7,150 nt of DNA from assembly GCA_030625695.1 (NCBI GenBank), contig DAOUQK010000196.1, positions 1 through 7,150 on the forward strand, in the 5' to 3' direction. This DNA is from Paracoccaceae bacterium (GTDB lineage: Bacteria > Pseudomonadota > Alphaproteobacteria > Rhodobacterales > Rhodobacteraceae). The notes under the pieces were generated by a model. It searched no databases and was not told the DNA's origin. It saw nothing but the letters and a program-made list of their open reading frames with translations. Below are positions 1-7,037 of this stretch, one piece after another. Within the stretch, counting starts at the first letter, position 1, and each line of letters starts with the position of its first letter. The position numbers and the translations under genes were made by a program.

Positions 1-3000
1 GCACTGCTAAGCGCCTGCGACAGGGCCATCAGCGAATAAAACCCGCGTTCAAGGTTCTGGTCATGAAAACTGCTGCCGGGACGGAAGGTTTCCGCACCGG
101 TAACCAGCCAGAAATGCGCGATCCGTGTCGGGCTGCGACCAGCCTCGGCCAGATCATGGATCAGTGCGTCATACCCTTCGCGGCCCTGTTCCGGGGCAAG
201 GCAATAACGATCCTCGCCAAGGCGGGCAAAGGCATCGCCCGGCACCACGCGGGTGACGGTTTGACCGGCCTTTAACAGCCGCTCGGCCACGGCGGCGGCC
301 ACCCCGGTGTCATCCTCAAAGATCAGCCAGTTTTGCGGCTCCAAACCGAACAGATCACCCTCAACATCCCAATCGCAATCGGCGAATTTAGGCTTCCAAA
401 CCGGGCGATACCCCCAGTTTTCAATGTCATCATCCCGCGTCAAAGCCGGGGCAACCTCAGCCTGCGCCTGTTTGCCCGGTTCAATGAAATAACGTGCGCG
501 TTGGAACGCATAGGTTGGCAATGGCAGACGATGGCGCTTGGCCTTGCCCCAGATCTGCGCCCAGTCGGCGGTGATGCCAGTGGCCCAAAGCCGCCCGATC
601 ACGCCAAGGAAAAACGCATCATCCGAAATGTCCTGATCTACGTGGCGCAACGACGACAGCACCTGGCCGGGTGCTACATCCGCGTGCATTGCCGCCAGTG
701 AACTCAGTGTTTTACCGGGCCCGACCTCAAGATAAACCCGCGCCTTTTGTGCGGTAAGGGTGGCGATCCCATCGGCAAACCTGACGGTATGGCGCAACTG
801 CCCAACCCAATAAGCGGGGTCAGTGGCGTCGCCGTCACTCAGCAGCGCACCGCTTCGGTTCGAGATGATCGGAATTTGCGGCGGGCTAAGGGTGACCCCG
901 CGCACAAATGCGCCGAACTCAGCCAGAATAGGGTCAAGCATCCGCGAATGGGCAGCAATGTCGATTGCGACGCGCTGAAAGCCAATGTCACTTGCTTCCA
1001 ACCGCTGCGCCAATTGGTCCAGCGCCACTTTTGGCCCGGAAACGGTGGTCAGCTGGGCCGCGTTCAGCGTGGCAATGTCCAGATCGTCACCCAACAGCGG
1101 GCGCAGATCATCCGCCGACAAAGTCACGCTAAGCATGCCACCCGACGGCACCGTATCAAACAGCCGTCCGCGCAGCAGAACAAGGTCAATACAGTCTTCA
1201 AAGCTGATCACCCCGGCCAGACATGCAGCGGTGTTTTCACCCATTGAATGGCCAATCAGAACATCAGGCTTCACGCCCCAGCTGATCCAAAGCTGGGCCA
1301 GCGCATATTCGACCAGCATGATCAGAGGGAGCTGAACAGACGGGCGTTTCAACTGCTCCTCAGCGGATTGTTTCGCATCCGGTTCCGGCAACCACAGCGC
1401 CCGCAGATCAAAGTCAAGCTGTGGCGCCAGATGATCCAATCCGCGATCCATCCAGTCGGCAAAAACCGGCTCGGTTTCATACAGGTCGCGCGCCATATCG
1501 GGGAATTGCGCACCACCGCCGGGGAACATGAACACCAGTTCCGGGTCAGCGATATGGTCATGGCTAAACACCCGGCGCGGGTCGTTTTGTTCCAGAATAT
1601 CAGCGGCTTGTGCCGGTGTTTCGGCCACAACTACACGGCGTTTATCAAACCCCCGGCGACCCTCTTTCAGGGTAAAGGCAACATCGGCCAGGTTCTGATC
1701 CGGGTTGGCCCGCAGGTGCGCCACCAAAGCGTCGGTATTGGCATCAAGGGCGGCACGGGTGCGGCCCGACAGGCAAAGCGTGTGAAACGGAAAGTCAGAC
1801 TCTTCCGAAGCTCCCCGGTCAGGGGCCTGTTCCAAAACGGCGTGGGCATTGGTGCCACCAACCCCAAGCGCGTTGACCCCGGCGCGGCGTGGACCTTTGT
1901 ACGAGGTCCAGTCGCGCAATGTGTCATTGACGCGGAACGGGCTGGTCTCAAAATCAATCGCCGGGTTTGGTGCCTCGAAGCCCAAAGATGGCGGGATTTT
2001 CTGGTGATGCAGACCAAGTGCCGTTTTGACCAACCCGGCCACGCCTGCGGCCGTGTCCAGATGGCCGATGTTGGTCTTGACTGACCCGATGCGGCAATAT
2101 CCGGTGTCATCCGTGGTGGCGCGAAACGCTTCGCTTAACGCCGAAACCTCGATCGGGTCGCCCAGATAAGTACCAGTGCCGTGGCATTCGACATAGTCGA
2201 TAGTGTCGGCCGACACGTTCGCCACGTCCAACGCGCGGGTGATGGCGCTGGCCTGACCATCCACTGATGGCGCCAGATATCCGGCTTTTGCGGCACCGTC
2301 GTTGTTGATGGCACTGCCTTTGATCACGGCCCAGATATGGTCGCCATCCGCGACCGCGTCTTCCAACCGTTTCAGCGCGACAGCCCCTGCGCCCGAACCA
2401 AACACCGTGCCTTCGGCGCGATGGTCGAAGGCGTGGCAATGGCCATCCGGGCTTAGAATCTCGTTCTCTTTGAAAAGATAGCCGCGCCCTTGGGGCAGCT
2501 CGATGGTCACCCCCCCCGCCAAAGCCATTTCGCATTCGCCGCTTCGTAGGGCCGCGCAGGCGTAATGCACCGCGACCAGCGACGTGGAACAGGCGGTTTG
2601 CAGGTTGATTGACGGACCTTTTAGGTCAAAGATATGGCTGACCCTTGTGGACAGGAAATCCTTGTCATTGCCGGTGTGACGCAGCAGGAACATGCCCACA
2701 TCGTCGACCAGTCCGGGATTGGAACAGATGTTGAAATAGAAATAGCTACCCATGCCACAGCCGGCATAGACACCAATTGGCCCATCCACGGTTTCAGGCG
2801 GGTGCCCGGCAATCTCCATCGCCTCCCAGGCAACTTCCAGGAATTTCCGGTGTTGCGGGTCAAGAATGGCGGCTTCTTTGGGGCTAAAGCCAAAGAATTC
2901 GGCGTCGAACATGTCATAGCCGTCCAACCGCGCAGCACTGGGCACATAATTCTTGTGAGCGATCAGATCAGGGCGCTCTCCGGCCTCCAGCAAGGCGTCT

Positions 3001-3143
3001 TCGTCCAACACTTGTATGGATTCGACGCCGTCGCGCAGATTGTCCCAGAATTGCGCAGCCGTAGCCGCGCCCGGAACGCAGACGGACATGCCAACAATGG
3101 CGATATCACCGCCAAACGATTGTTCTTTTTCACCAGTATTCAT
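1..3143 (-). CDS. Type I polyketide synthase, N-terminal part (KS-AT-start of KR), runs off the left edge
   Basis: Builds a polyketide or hydroxyacyl chain by decarboxylative condensation; cytosolic. The frame is open for 1047 codons from ATG 3143 with no stop before the window edge. The KS (about residues 12-440) shows TACSTSL with nucleophile C185, ECHGTGT with H321 and KTNIGH with H361. The AT (about 535-845) shows FPGGGAQ, GHSMGE with S633, R658 exactly 25 residues later as in FabD (S92/R117), and IAAHS with H732. A typical post-AT linker (LPTYAFQRARYF) ends near residue 886. From about residue 909 the YRPVW start and a Rossmann-like stretch match the structural half of a KR domain. No dehydratase lies between AT and KR. 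The QTACSTSL form of the KS motif recalls KSs of hybrid NRPS/PKS systems. An in-frame TAG lies 30 bases upstream and no earlier start codon fits; no clear Shine-Dalgarno is seen. Any ACP and termination domain would lie outside the window. Product unknown. Confidence 0.95.
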   Translation of the reverse strand, partial: MNTGEKEQSFGGDIAIVGMSVCVPGAATAAQFWDNLRDGVESIQVLDEDALLEAGERPDLIAHKNYVPSAARLDGYDMFDAEFFGFSPKEAAILDPQHRKFLEVAWEAMEIAGHPPETVDGPIGVYAGCGMGSYFYFNICSNPGLVDDVGMFLLRHTGNDKDFLSTRVSHIFDLKGPSINLQTACSTSLVAVHYACAALRSGECEMALAGGVTIELPQGRGYLFKENEILSPDGHCHAFDHRAEGTVFGSGAGAVALKRLEDAVADGDHIWAVIKGSAINNDGAAKAGYLAPSVDGQASAITRALDVANVSADTIDYVECHGTGTYLGDPIEVSALSEAFRATTDDTGYCRIGSVKTNIGHLDTAAGVAGLVKTALGLHHQKIPPSLGFEAPNPAIDFETSPFRVNDTLRDWTSYKGPRRAGVNALGVGGTNAHAVLEQAPDRGASEESDFPFHTLCLSGRTRAALDANTDALVAHLRANPDQNLADVAFTLKEGRRGFDKRRVVVAETPAQAADILEQNDPRRVFSHDHIADPELVFMFPGGGAQFPDMARDLYETEPVFADWMDRGLDHLAPQLDFDLRALWLPEPDAKQSAEEQLKRPSVQLPLIMLVEYALAQLWISWGVKPDVLIGHSMGENTAACLAGVISFEDCIDLVLLRGRLFDTVPSGGMLSVTLSADDLRPLLGDDLDIATLNAAQLTTVSGPKVALDQLAQRLEASDIGFQRVAIDIAAHSRMLDPILAEFGAFVRGVTLSPPQIPIISNRSGALLSDGDATDPAYWVGQLRHTVRFADGIATLTAQKARVYLEVGPGKTLSSLAAMHADVAPGQVLSSLRHVDQDISDDAFFLGVIGRLWATGITADWAQIWGKAKRHRLPLPTYAFQRARYFIEPGKQAQAEVAPALTRDDDIENWGYRPVWKPKFADCDWDVEGDLFGLEPQNWLIFEDDTGVAAAVAERLLKAGQTVTRVVPGDAFARLGEDRYCLAPEQGREGYDALIHDLAEAGRSPTRIAHFWLVTGAETFRPGSSFHDQNLERGFYSLMALSQALSS

Positions 3144-3193
3144 TGTCTGACCAAACGATCCAATTCTCGTCTAACTCAGCCCGCCAACCCAAT

Positions 3194-3222
3194 GGGGTCT
3201 TACCGGATCAATGCTCGACCCC
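3194..3222. promoter_or_regulatory. Inverted repeat in the PKS leader (GGGGTC...GACCCC)
   Basis: A 6-bp GC-rich stem, GGGGTC at 3194-3199 and GACCCC at 3217-3222, encloses 17 bases. It lies about 50 bases before the PKS start codon and directly abuts the next dyad. As RNA it could form a hairpin in the 5' leader; as DNA it could be an operator. No known motif is recognised. Confidence 0.35.
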
Positions 3223-3238
3223 CTACATTCGATTGTAG
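3223..3238. promoter_or_regulatory. Inverted repeat CTACA-N6-TGTAG, possible operator
   Basis: Arms CTACA (3223-3227) and TGTAG (3234-3238) flank TTCGAT, whose centre TCGA is itself palindromic. The 16-bp site is therefore a near-perfect dyad with one mismatched pair. The size and symmetry suit binding by a dimeric regulator. It sits in the leader between the candidate promoter and the PKS start. No regulator family can be named from the sequence. Confidence 0.35.
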
Positions 3239-3241
3239 TGA

Positions 3242-3255
3242 GATTTCTTGAAATC
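3242..3255. promoter_or_regulatory. Inverted repeat GATTTC-TT-GAAATC, possible operator
   Basis: Perfect 6-bp arms GATTTC (3242-3247) and GAAATC (3250-3255) are separated by two bases. It lies 20 bases downstream of the candidate -10 box, so close to the expected transcription start of the PKS. A bound protein there could block initiation or early elongation. This is the third of three near-contiguous dyads. Confidence 0.35.
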
Positions 3256-3274
3256 GACCTAAGTGATTGAAAGT

Positions 3275-3302
3275 TCTATAAAATCATTATTGTGGAAATC
3301 AA
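3275..3302 (-). promoter_or_regulatory. Candidate sigma-70-type promoter for the PKS gene
   Basis: On the minus strand TTGATT (3302-3297) is followed after 16 bases by TATAGA (3280-3275). This is a fair match to the TTGACA/TATAAT pattern in the most AT-rich part of the window. Initiation near 3268 would give a leader of about 125 bases containing the three inverted repeats. It would also separate PKS transcription from the upstream membrane-protein gene, which ends at 3399. Found by eye only. Confidence 0.4.
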
Positions 3303-3398
3303 CGCTTGCACTCGGATACTGCACAATATCGGACTTTGGGGCGGATTGTTCATTGTTCGCGGATAAAGGGCCATCAGTACCGTCAAAAGCGCACAGAA

Positions 3399-4877
3399 TC
3401 AGTTATGATTGCGTACCGCTTTGTCACCTTTGGGTGTCGGCCGACCAATCACCGGACCTTCGCCAAACAATCGTTTGCCGACGACAATGGCCTGCGGGTT
3501 GTGCACCTGTTCGACATACCCCAAAATCGCTCCAGCGCATATCCAGGTGATCGGGATCAGGGTGGCGTTCAGCAACATATCAACAATTGTTGCGGCCAGA
3601 ATGATCGCGACCGGGGCGACGTATGGTGACAGCTGTTTGTTGCGGGAAACGCGCCGACCCAACAGGAACAAGGGCAGGGCCAGCAACCCCATTTCGGCCA
3701 GATAACCGACCCAGCCGAAGGTGCCGAACACAATAATCCAGCGTCCGTCCGGAATGGTCAGAATCTCACCTGTCTCGCTGTGATGCACCAGATTTCGACC
3801 CCATTGGCCCCACCCGAACCACGGTTTTTCATGCGCCCGTTCCAGCAACCGGTCTTCGTTTTCAAAGCGAAAGCCAAGCGATTGCGCCCTTTCAGGGCTG
3901 AACGCTTCGACCTGAGCCAGGATGGCGTCAATTGGCACCAATCCGGTGTTGCGCAGCATTGGGTAAATGATTGCGACCGTGGCCAGCAGTATCGCCAGCC
4001 GGATTTGCCCTCTGGGGCTGGTCAGCAGGACAACAGGGGTAAAGGCGATGCCATACAACAACGAAGCAGCACTTTTACACAGCACCAGCACCCCGGCAAG
4101 ATAGGCCGTGGCCAGCAGGTATCGCAGCCGCGTTGCCCCCTCAACGTTGCGCGACAGGGCGGCCAGAGAAAATAGCGCTGTGGCCATGAAAAATGCCAGC
4201 CAAAGCCCATGGGGAAGAAACACAATCGGGCGATAGCCGCCCTGACGGATGGTCTGTGCAAAGCTGTGCTGAAAAAAGCCATAGACCCAGGTGTTGATTT
4301 GCGGACTAAGGCGGATTTCGATCAGTGAAGGGATCGAATATAGCAAACCGCCGATGCCCAGCGCCAGCAGTAACTCACGCAGGCCCTTTTCCGAACCGAG
4401 ATACTGGCGGGCCATGAAGAACGGCAACAGCACGATCACCTGAGCCACCAGAACCGAGAACAGGTCACGAATGCCAAGCCCAGGCAGTTGATCGACTACA
4501 AATGAGATTGGCTCGCTGTTGGTGATTACCTTGAACAGCATTGGGTCGGTATTGTTGGCCACCGTGGGAATGACGCTTGCCACCATCAGGACGGTCAGGA
4601 TTTTTGCGATAGCAGAATTTGGCCAAACGGCAATTTCACGCTTCAGGAAAACAACGCAGATGACGAAGGCGCTGATGTTGGGGATCGAATATTTGTCCAT
4701 TGCCGGGATCAGCGGCAAATCAAAGTTGGCCAGCGGTGGTAAGACAAGGTAACCGCCCAGAATGCACCAGATCATCGCCCGCTCAAATGGTAACCGGCGA
4801 AACATGATGGCGCAGACCACCGGCCAGATCATCAGCATAACATAGGCAAACGCGTTGGGCATGAACGCTCGGGTCAT
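3399..4877 (-). CDS. O-antigen ligase/polymerase-like (Wzy/WaaL-type) polytopic membrane protein
   Basis: Probably polymerises or transfers lipid-linked oligosaccharide at the periplasmic face of the inner membrane. The 492-residue product is hydrophobic almost throughout, with roughly ten to twelve predicted membrane segments by eye. These are interrupted by one long polar stretch at about residues 320-375. That stretch contains RFENEDRLLERA (from R337), then KPWFGWGQWGRN and DGRWIIVFGTFGWVG, the layout of the large periplasmic loop of the O-antigen ligase/polymerase superfamily, where an Arg- and Gly-rich segment is functionally important. The C-terminal 30 or so residues are basic and likely cytoplasmic. 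ATG 4877 has only a distant AGGA about 18 bases upstream; M6 (4862) is an alternative start with no better ribosome site. It lies upstream of the PKS on the same strand, 255 bases apart, and divergent from the GT26 gene. Polymerase versus ligase cannot be decided from sequence alone. Confidence 0.8.
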   Translation of the reverse strand: MTRAFMPNAFAYVMLMIWPVVCAIMFRRLPFERAMIWCILGGYLVLPPLANFDLPLIPAMDKYSIPNISAFVICVVFLKREIAVWPNSAIAKILTVLMVASVIPTVANNTDPMLFKVITNSEPISFVVDQLPGLGIRDLFSVLVAQVIVLLPFFMARQYLGSEKGLRELLLALGIGGLLYSIPSLIEIRLSPQINTWVYGFFQHSFAQTIRQGGYRPIVFLPHGLWLAFFMATALFSLAALSRNVEGATRLRYLLATAYLAGVLVLCKSAASLLYGIAFTPVVLLTSPRGQIRLAILLATVAIIYPMLRNTGLVPIDAILAQVEAFSPERAQSLGFRFENEDRLLERAHEKPWFGWGQWGRNLVHHSETGEILTIPDGRWIIVFGTFGWVGYLAEMGLLALPLFLLGRRVSRNKQLSPYVAPVAIILAATIVDMLLNATLIPITWICAGAILGYVEQVHNPQAIVVGKRLFGEGPVIGRPTPKGDKAVRNHN

Positions 4878-5061
4878 TGTTGTGGTTACGGGTTTTCCTG
4901 CTATCTAGCACCCCTTGGCCGGGCTGTCCCGCCCGGGTTTGGATGGCACGTCAGGACAATGGTAATGATACAACGCCTCTGACTTGGGCGCGCTCTGCCG
5001 GCTGGCCCTTACATCCGGCACCGCCTAGGCTTGGGCAACGCAAGCGGACAGGCAAAACTCC
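4878..5061. promoter_or_regulatory. Divergent intergenic region with dyads, likely promoters for both flanking genes
   Basis: The 184 bases separate the start codons of two divergent glycan genes, so promoters in both directions are expected. Visible elements are a TGCTA-TC-TAGCA dyad (4899-4910), placed 22 bases before the minus-strand gene, and a CCGGGC-N6-GCCCGG dyad (4919-4936). There is also a weak plus-strand pair, TTGGAT (4939-4944) and TAATGA (4963-4968), with an 18-base spacer. None of the promoter matches is strong. No small gene is seen here. Confidence 0.35.
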
Positions 5062-5820
5062 ATGGAATTCAATTTCGAAGATCAGCAGATTTCTCTGGAT
5101 ACAGATTCTCAAACCGCTGTGTTGGATAAAGTGGCGATGCGGTTTCGCAAAGGCGATGGCTTTACTTTGGCAACGATCAACCTTGATCATCTGGTCAAAC
5201 TGACCGACTCCGCTGCATTTCGCAAAGCATACGCGCGCCACGATATTATTGTCGCTGACGGGCGCCCGATTGTGACCTTATCCAAGATGGCAGGGCGGGC
5301 CGTAGACCTGATGCCCGGCTCTGATCTGATCCTGCCTTTGTGCTGGGTGGCCGCGTCAGAAAACGTCTCCGTGGCCCTTGTCGGCAGTACAGACAGGGCA
5401 TTGGCGGATGCGGCCACCGCATTAAAGCAAGATGTGCCGGGACTGAACATATCTTTATGCATCGCGCCGTCCGGCGCGTTTGACCCGGATAGCGACGAAG
5501 CCGGGGCCATTCTGAACCAACTGGCGCAGGCGGGAATCGGCCTGTGTTTTCTGGCGTTGGGAGCCCCAAAACAAGAATTATTTGCGCAACGCGGGCGGGG
5601 CATGGCCCCGCATGTCGGGTTTGTTTCCATCGGTGCCGGGCTTGATTTTCTTGGCGGGCATCAACGCCGCGCACCCAAGGTGATGCGGCGTTTGGGGCTG
5701 GAATGGTTGTGGCGCGCGCTCAGCAGCCCGTTACGGTTGGGGCCGCGGTATGTGAAATGCCTGCTGATCCTGCCGGACCAGATCGTTCAGGCGCTGCGCC
5801 TTCGGGGTAAGGGCGAATGA
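5062..5820 (+). CDS. WecG/TagA/CpsF-family (GT26) glycosyltransferase
   Basis: Predicted to transfer a sugar from a nucleotide-sugar (in characterised relatives N-acetylmannosamine or its uronic acid) onto a polyprenyl-diphosphate-linked acceptor at the cytoplasmic face of the membrane. The 252-residue length is typical. Family signatures in order: TINLDHL with T38 and VADGRP with D66, matching the Thr and Asp reported as important in TagA; GSDL (86-89); LGAPKQE (166-172); GAGLDF (191-196); RRAP (202-205); GLEWLWR (212-218); and a basic tail RLGPRY (225-230), like the C-terminal segment used by TagA for membrane binding and catalysis. No membrane-spanning segment is evident. ATG 5062 is the only start after an in-frame TAG at 5026; a weak AGG lies 9 bases upstream. 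It runs opposite to both neighbouring glycan genes. Donor and acceptor are not predictable. Confidence 0.9.
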   Translation: MEFNFEDQQISLDTDSQTAVLDKVAMRFRKGDGFTLATINLDHLVKLTDSAAFRKAYARHDIIVADGRPIVTLSKMAGRAVDLMPGSDLILPLCWVAASENVSVALVGSTDRALADAATALKQDVPGLNISLCIAPSGAFDPDSDEAGAILNQLAQAGIGLCFLALGAPKQELFAQRGRGMAPHVGFVSIGAGLDFLGGHQRRAPKVMRRLGLEWLWRALSSPLRLGPRYVKCLLILPDQIVQALRLRGKGE

Positions 5821-5864
5821 TACCTGTGTGATACAGTCGATCCAAAGAATGACCTTTTGGTGGT

Positions 5865-5939
5865 CCGTAGGGTGGGTTTCTAACCCACCTTTGTTCTGCG
5901 ATTGATGCAAGGAAGATGGGTTGAAAACCCATCCTACGG
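5865..5939. repeat. REP/BIME-like double palindrome between convergent genes
   Basis: Two 27-base arms (5865-5891 and 5913-5939) are inverted copies of each other, matching at 23 of 27 positions, around a 21-base spacer. Each arm is itself a hairpin with an 8-bp stem and 3-base loop: GGTGGGTT/AACCCACC (5871-5889) and GATGGGTT/AACCCATC (5915-5933). The GC pair in the second stem position of arm 1 is an AT pair in arm 2, so base pairing is preserved. GTAGGGTGGGTT-type palindromes are typical of REP sequences mobilised by RAYT transposases in proteobacteria. It sits between the convergent GT26 and GT2 stop codons, where it could also stop transcription or protect mRNA ends, although no T-run follows either hairpin. 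Confidence 0.8.
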
Positions 5940-5973
5940 GTGGTTGAAAGGCCAGTGTTCATGCAGATCGGTG

Positions 5974-6936
5974 CTACTTATACTCGACGATTGCCGACTT
6001 CTGCCCGAACAGCCGGTTGCGGTAAAATTTTATCACACCCAAGGCTTCGGGAAATTTACCCAGGACGCTGAAAACGGCCAACCCCCAGTCTTTGGTTTTA
6101 ACGGCCAGCCGCAAAACCTGCGCCGGGTACAGCATCAGTGGTAACAAGCCCGCCACAAATGGGGCTGTTGCAAAAAGCCCCAAAGCCACAATCGGCAACC
6201 CAAGTCCCCAAAACAGCGCCCGCCGTGTTTCGCGCACCCAGTGGCGGTCTGGTGGTCGCCCATGCAGATGTGCCCCCTCGGCAAACGCATGACCTGTCCG
6301 CCGACTTCGGGTCCACCACTGGCCAAACCGCAGGATGTTGGCATCATGCATGGTCATTTCGTGATCAAGCCGTTCAATGCCCCATCCCGCCTGGCGCAGG
6401 CGCAAACAAAGTTCGGGTTCTTCTCCGGCGATAAGGTCTTCACGAAACCCGCAGGCAGGGTCCAACGCCGTAACCCGCATCAGCGCATCACCGCCACAGG
6501 CCAGCGCCGGGCCGATTGGCGTGTTCCATTCGATATCGCACAGGCGGTTATAAATCGACGCCTCAGGGTGCAACTCCCGGCGGCGGCCACAAACCACGGC
6601 CAGTGTTGCATCGGCCGCCAGATGTCCGGCAGCATAGGCAATCCATCCGGCATCAACCTGACAATCTCCATCGACAAACTGGACAAACTCGGCCCCGTTC
6701 AAACGCGCCAGCCCGGCGTTGCGCGCGCGCGCTGCCGTGAAAGGAAGGGACATATCAAGGTCAACAACCTCAGCCCCGGCAGTGCGGGCCGCGTTCGGGC
6801 TACCATCGGATGAACCGGAATCCACATAGATGACATGCCGCACCTTATCTTGAAGTGAGTTAAGGCACGCCACCAGATGCGCGCCTTCGTTGCGCCCGAT
6901 AACAACGGCGTCGATGATGGGCGGGGTGTCAGGCAT
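5974..6936 (-). CDS. Family 2 glycosyltransferase with C-terminal membrane region
   Basis: A GT-A-fold enzyme that adds a sugar from a nucleotide-sugar donor, acting at the inner membrane on a glycan or lipid-linked glycan. In the 320-residue form starting at 6936 the domain begins DAVVIGRNEG (9-18), followed by VDSGSSDGS (38-46), the donor/metal-binding DGD (89-91), a CGGDALM acceptor-side segment (147-153) and GEEPEL (171-176), which supplies the likely catalytic acid/base in the ED/EE position. One or two hydrophobic helices (about 241-275) and an amphipathic tail ending IVEYK suggest membrane attachment. The start at 6936 is chosen because GAGGA lies 5 bases upstream; an in-frame ATG at 6954 would add six residues but has no ribosome site. 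It converges on the GT26 gene, with the palindromic repeat between them. The substrate is unknown. Confidence 0.9.
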   Translation of the reverse strand: MPDTPPIIDAVVIGRNEGAHLVACLNSLQDKVRHVIYVDSGSSDGSPNAARTAGAEVVDLDMSLPFTAARARNAGLARLNGAEFVQFVDGDCQVDAGWIAYAAGHLAADATLAVVCGRRRELHPEASIYNRLCDIEWNTPIGPALACGGDALMRVTALDPACGFREDLIAGEEPELCLRLRQAGWGIERLDHEMTMHDANILRFGQWWTRSRRTGHAFAEGAHLHGRPPDRHWVRETRRALFWGLGLPIVALGLFATAPFVAGLLPLMLYPAQVLRLAVKTKDWGLAVFSVLGKFPEALGVIKFYRNRLFGQKSAIVEYK

Positions 6937-6941
6937 CCAAT

Positions 6942-6946
6942 TCCTC
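6942..6946 (-). promoter_or_regulatory. Shine-Dalgarno that sets the GT2 start at 6936
   Basis: GAGGA on the minus strand ends 5 bases before ATG 6936 and lies inside the reading frame that would begin at ATG 6954. It is the clearest ribosome-binding site in the window, so it favours the shorter protein. Confidence 0.7.
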
Positions 6947-7037
6947 GTGGTCATCGACCAGCGTAGTGTTTCGCGCTTGGAACAGCCAGAGGCAGGATTG
7001 ATTTGGCCCAGGAATAATCGGTGATTGGGTCCTGACC

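Noticed and set aside
1248..2084. Long plus-strand open frame of 278 codons, with several others on the plus strand between 63 and 3251
   Set aside because: They lie opposite the PKS reading frame, which has all KS and AT catalytic motifs. The plus-strand translations are Arg/Gln/His-rich and show no recognisable domain.
1667..2947. Shorter minus-strand open frames (1667-2110, 2107-2535, 2621-2947) suggesting a broken or frameshifted PKS
   Set aside because: They are out of frame with the start at 3143. The true frame reads through all of these positions without a stop, and C185, H321, H361, S633 and H732 all fall in the same phase.
4022..4282. Minus-strand open frame of 86 codons inside the membrane-protein gene
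   Set aside because: It is a shifted-frame shadow of the 492-residue protein, with no domain and no ribosome site.
6719..6732. Alternating GC tract resembling a Z-DNA-forming repeat
   Set aside because: It is short and explained by Ala/Arg codons in the GT2 coding sequence.
6138..6813. Plus-strand open frames (6138-6434, 6241-6813) over the GT2 gene
   Set aside because: They are antisense shadows; the minus frame carries the DGD and EEPEL motifs of a family 2 glycosyltransferase.
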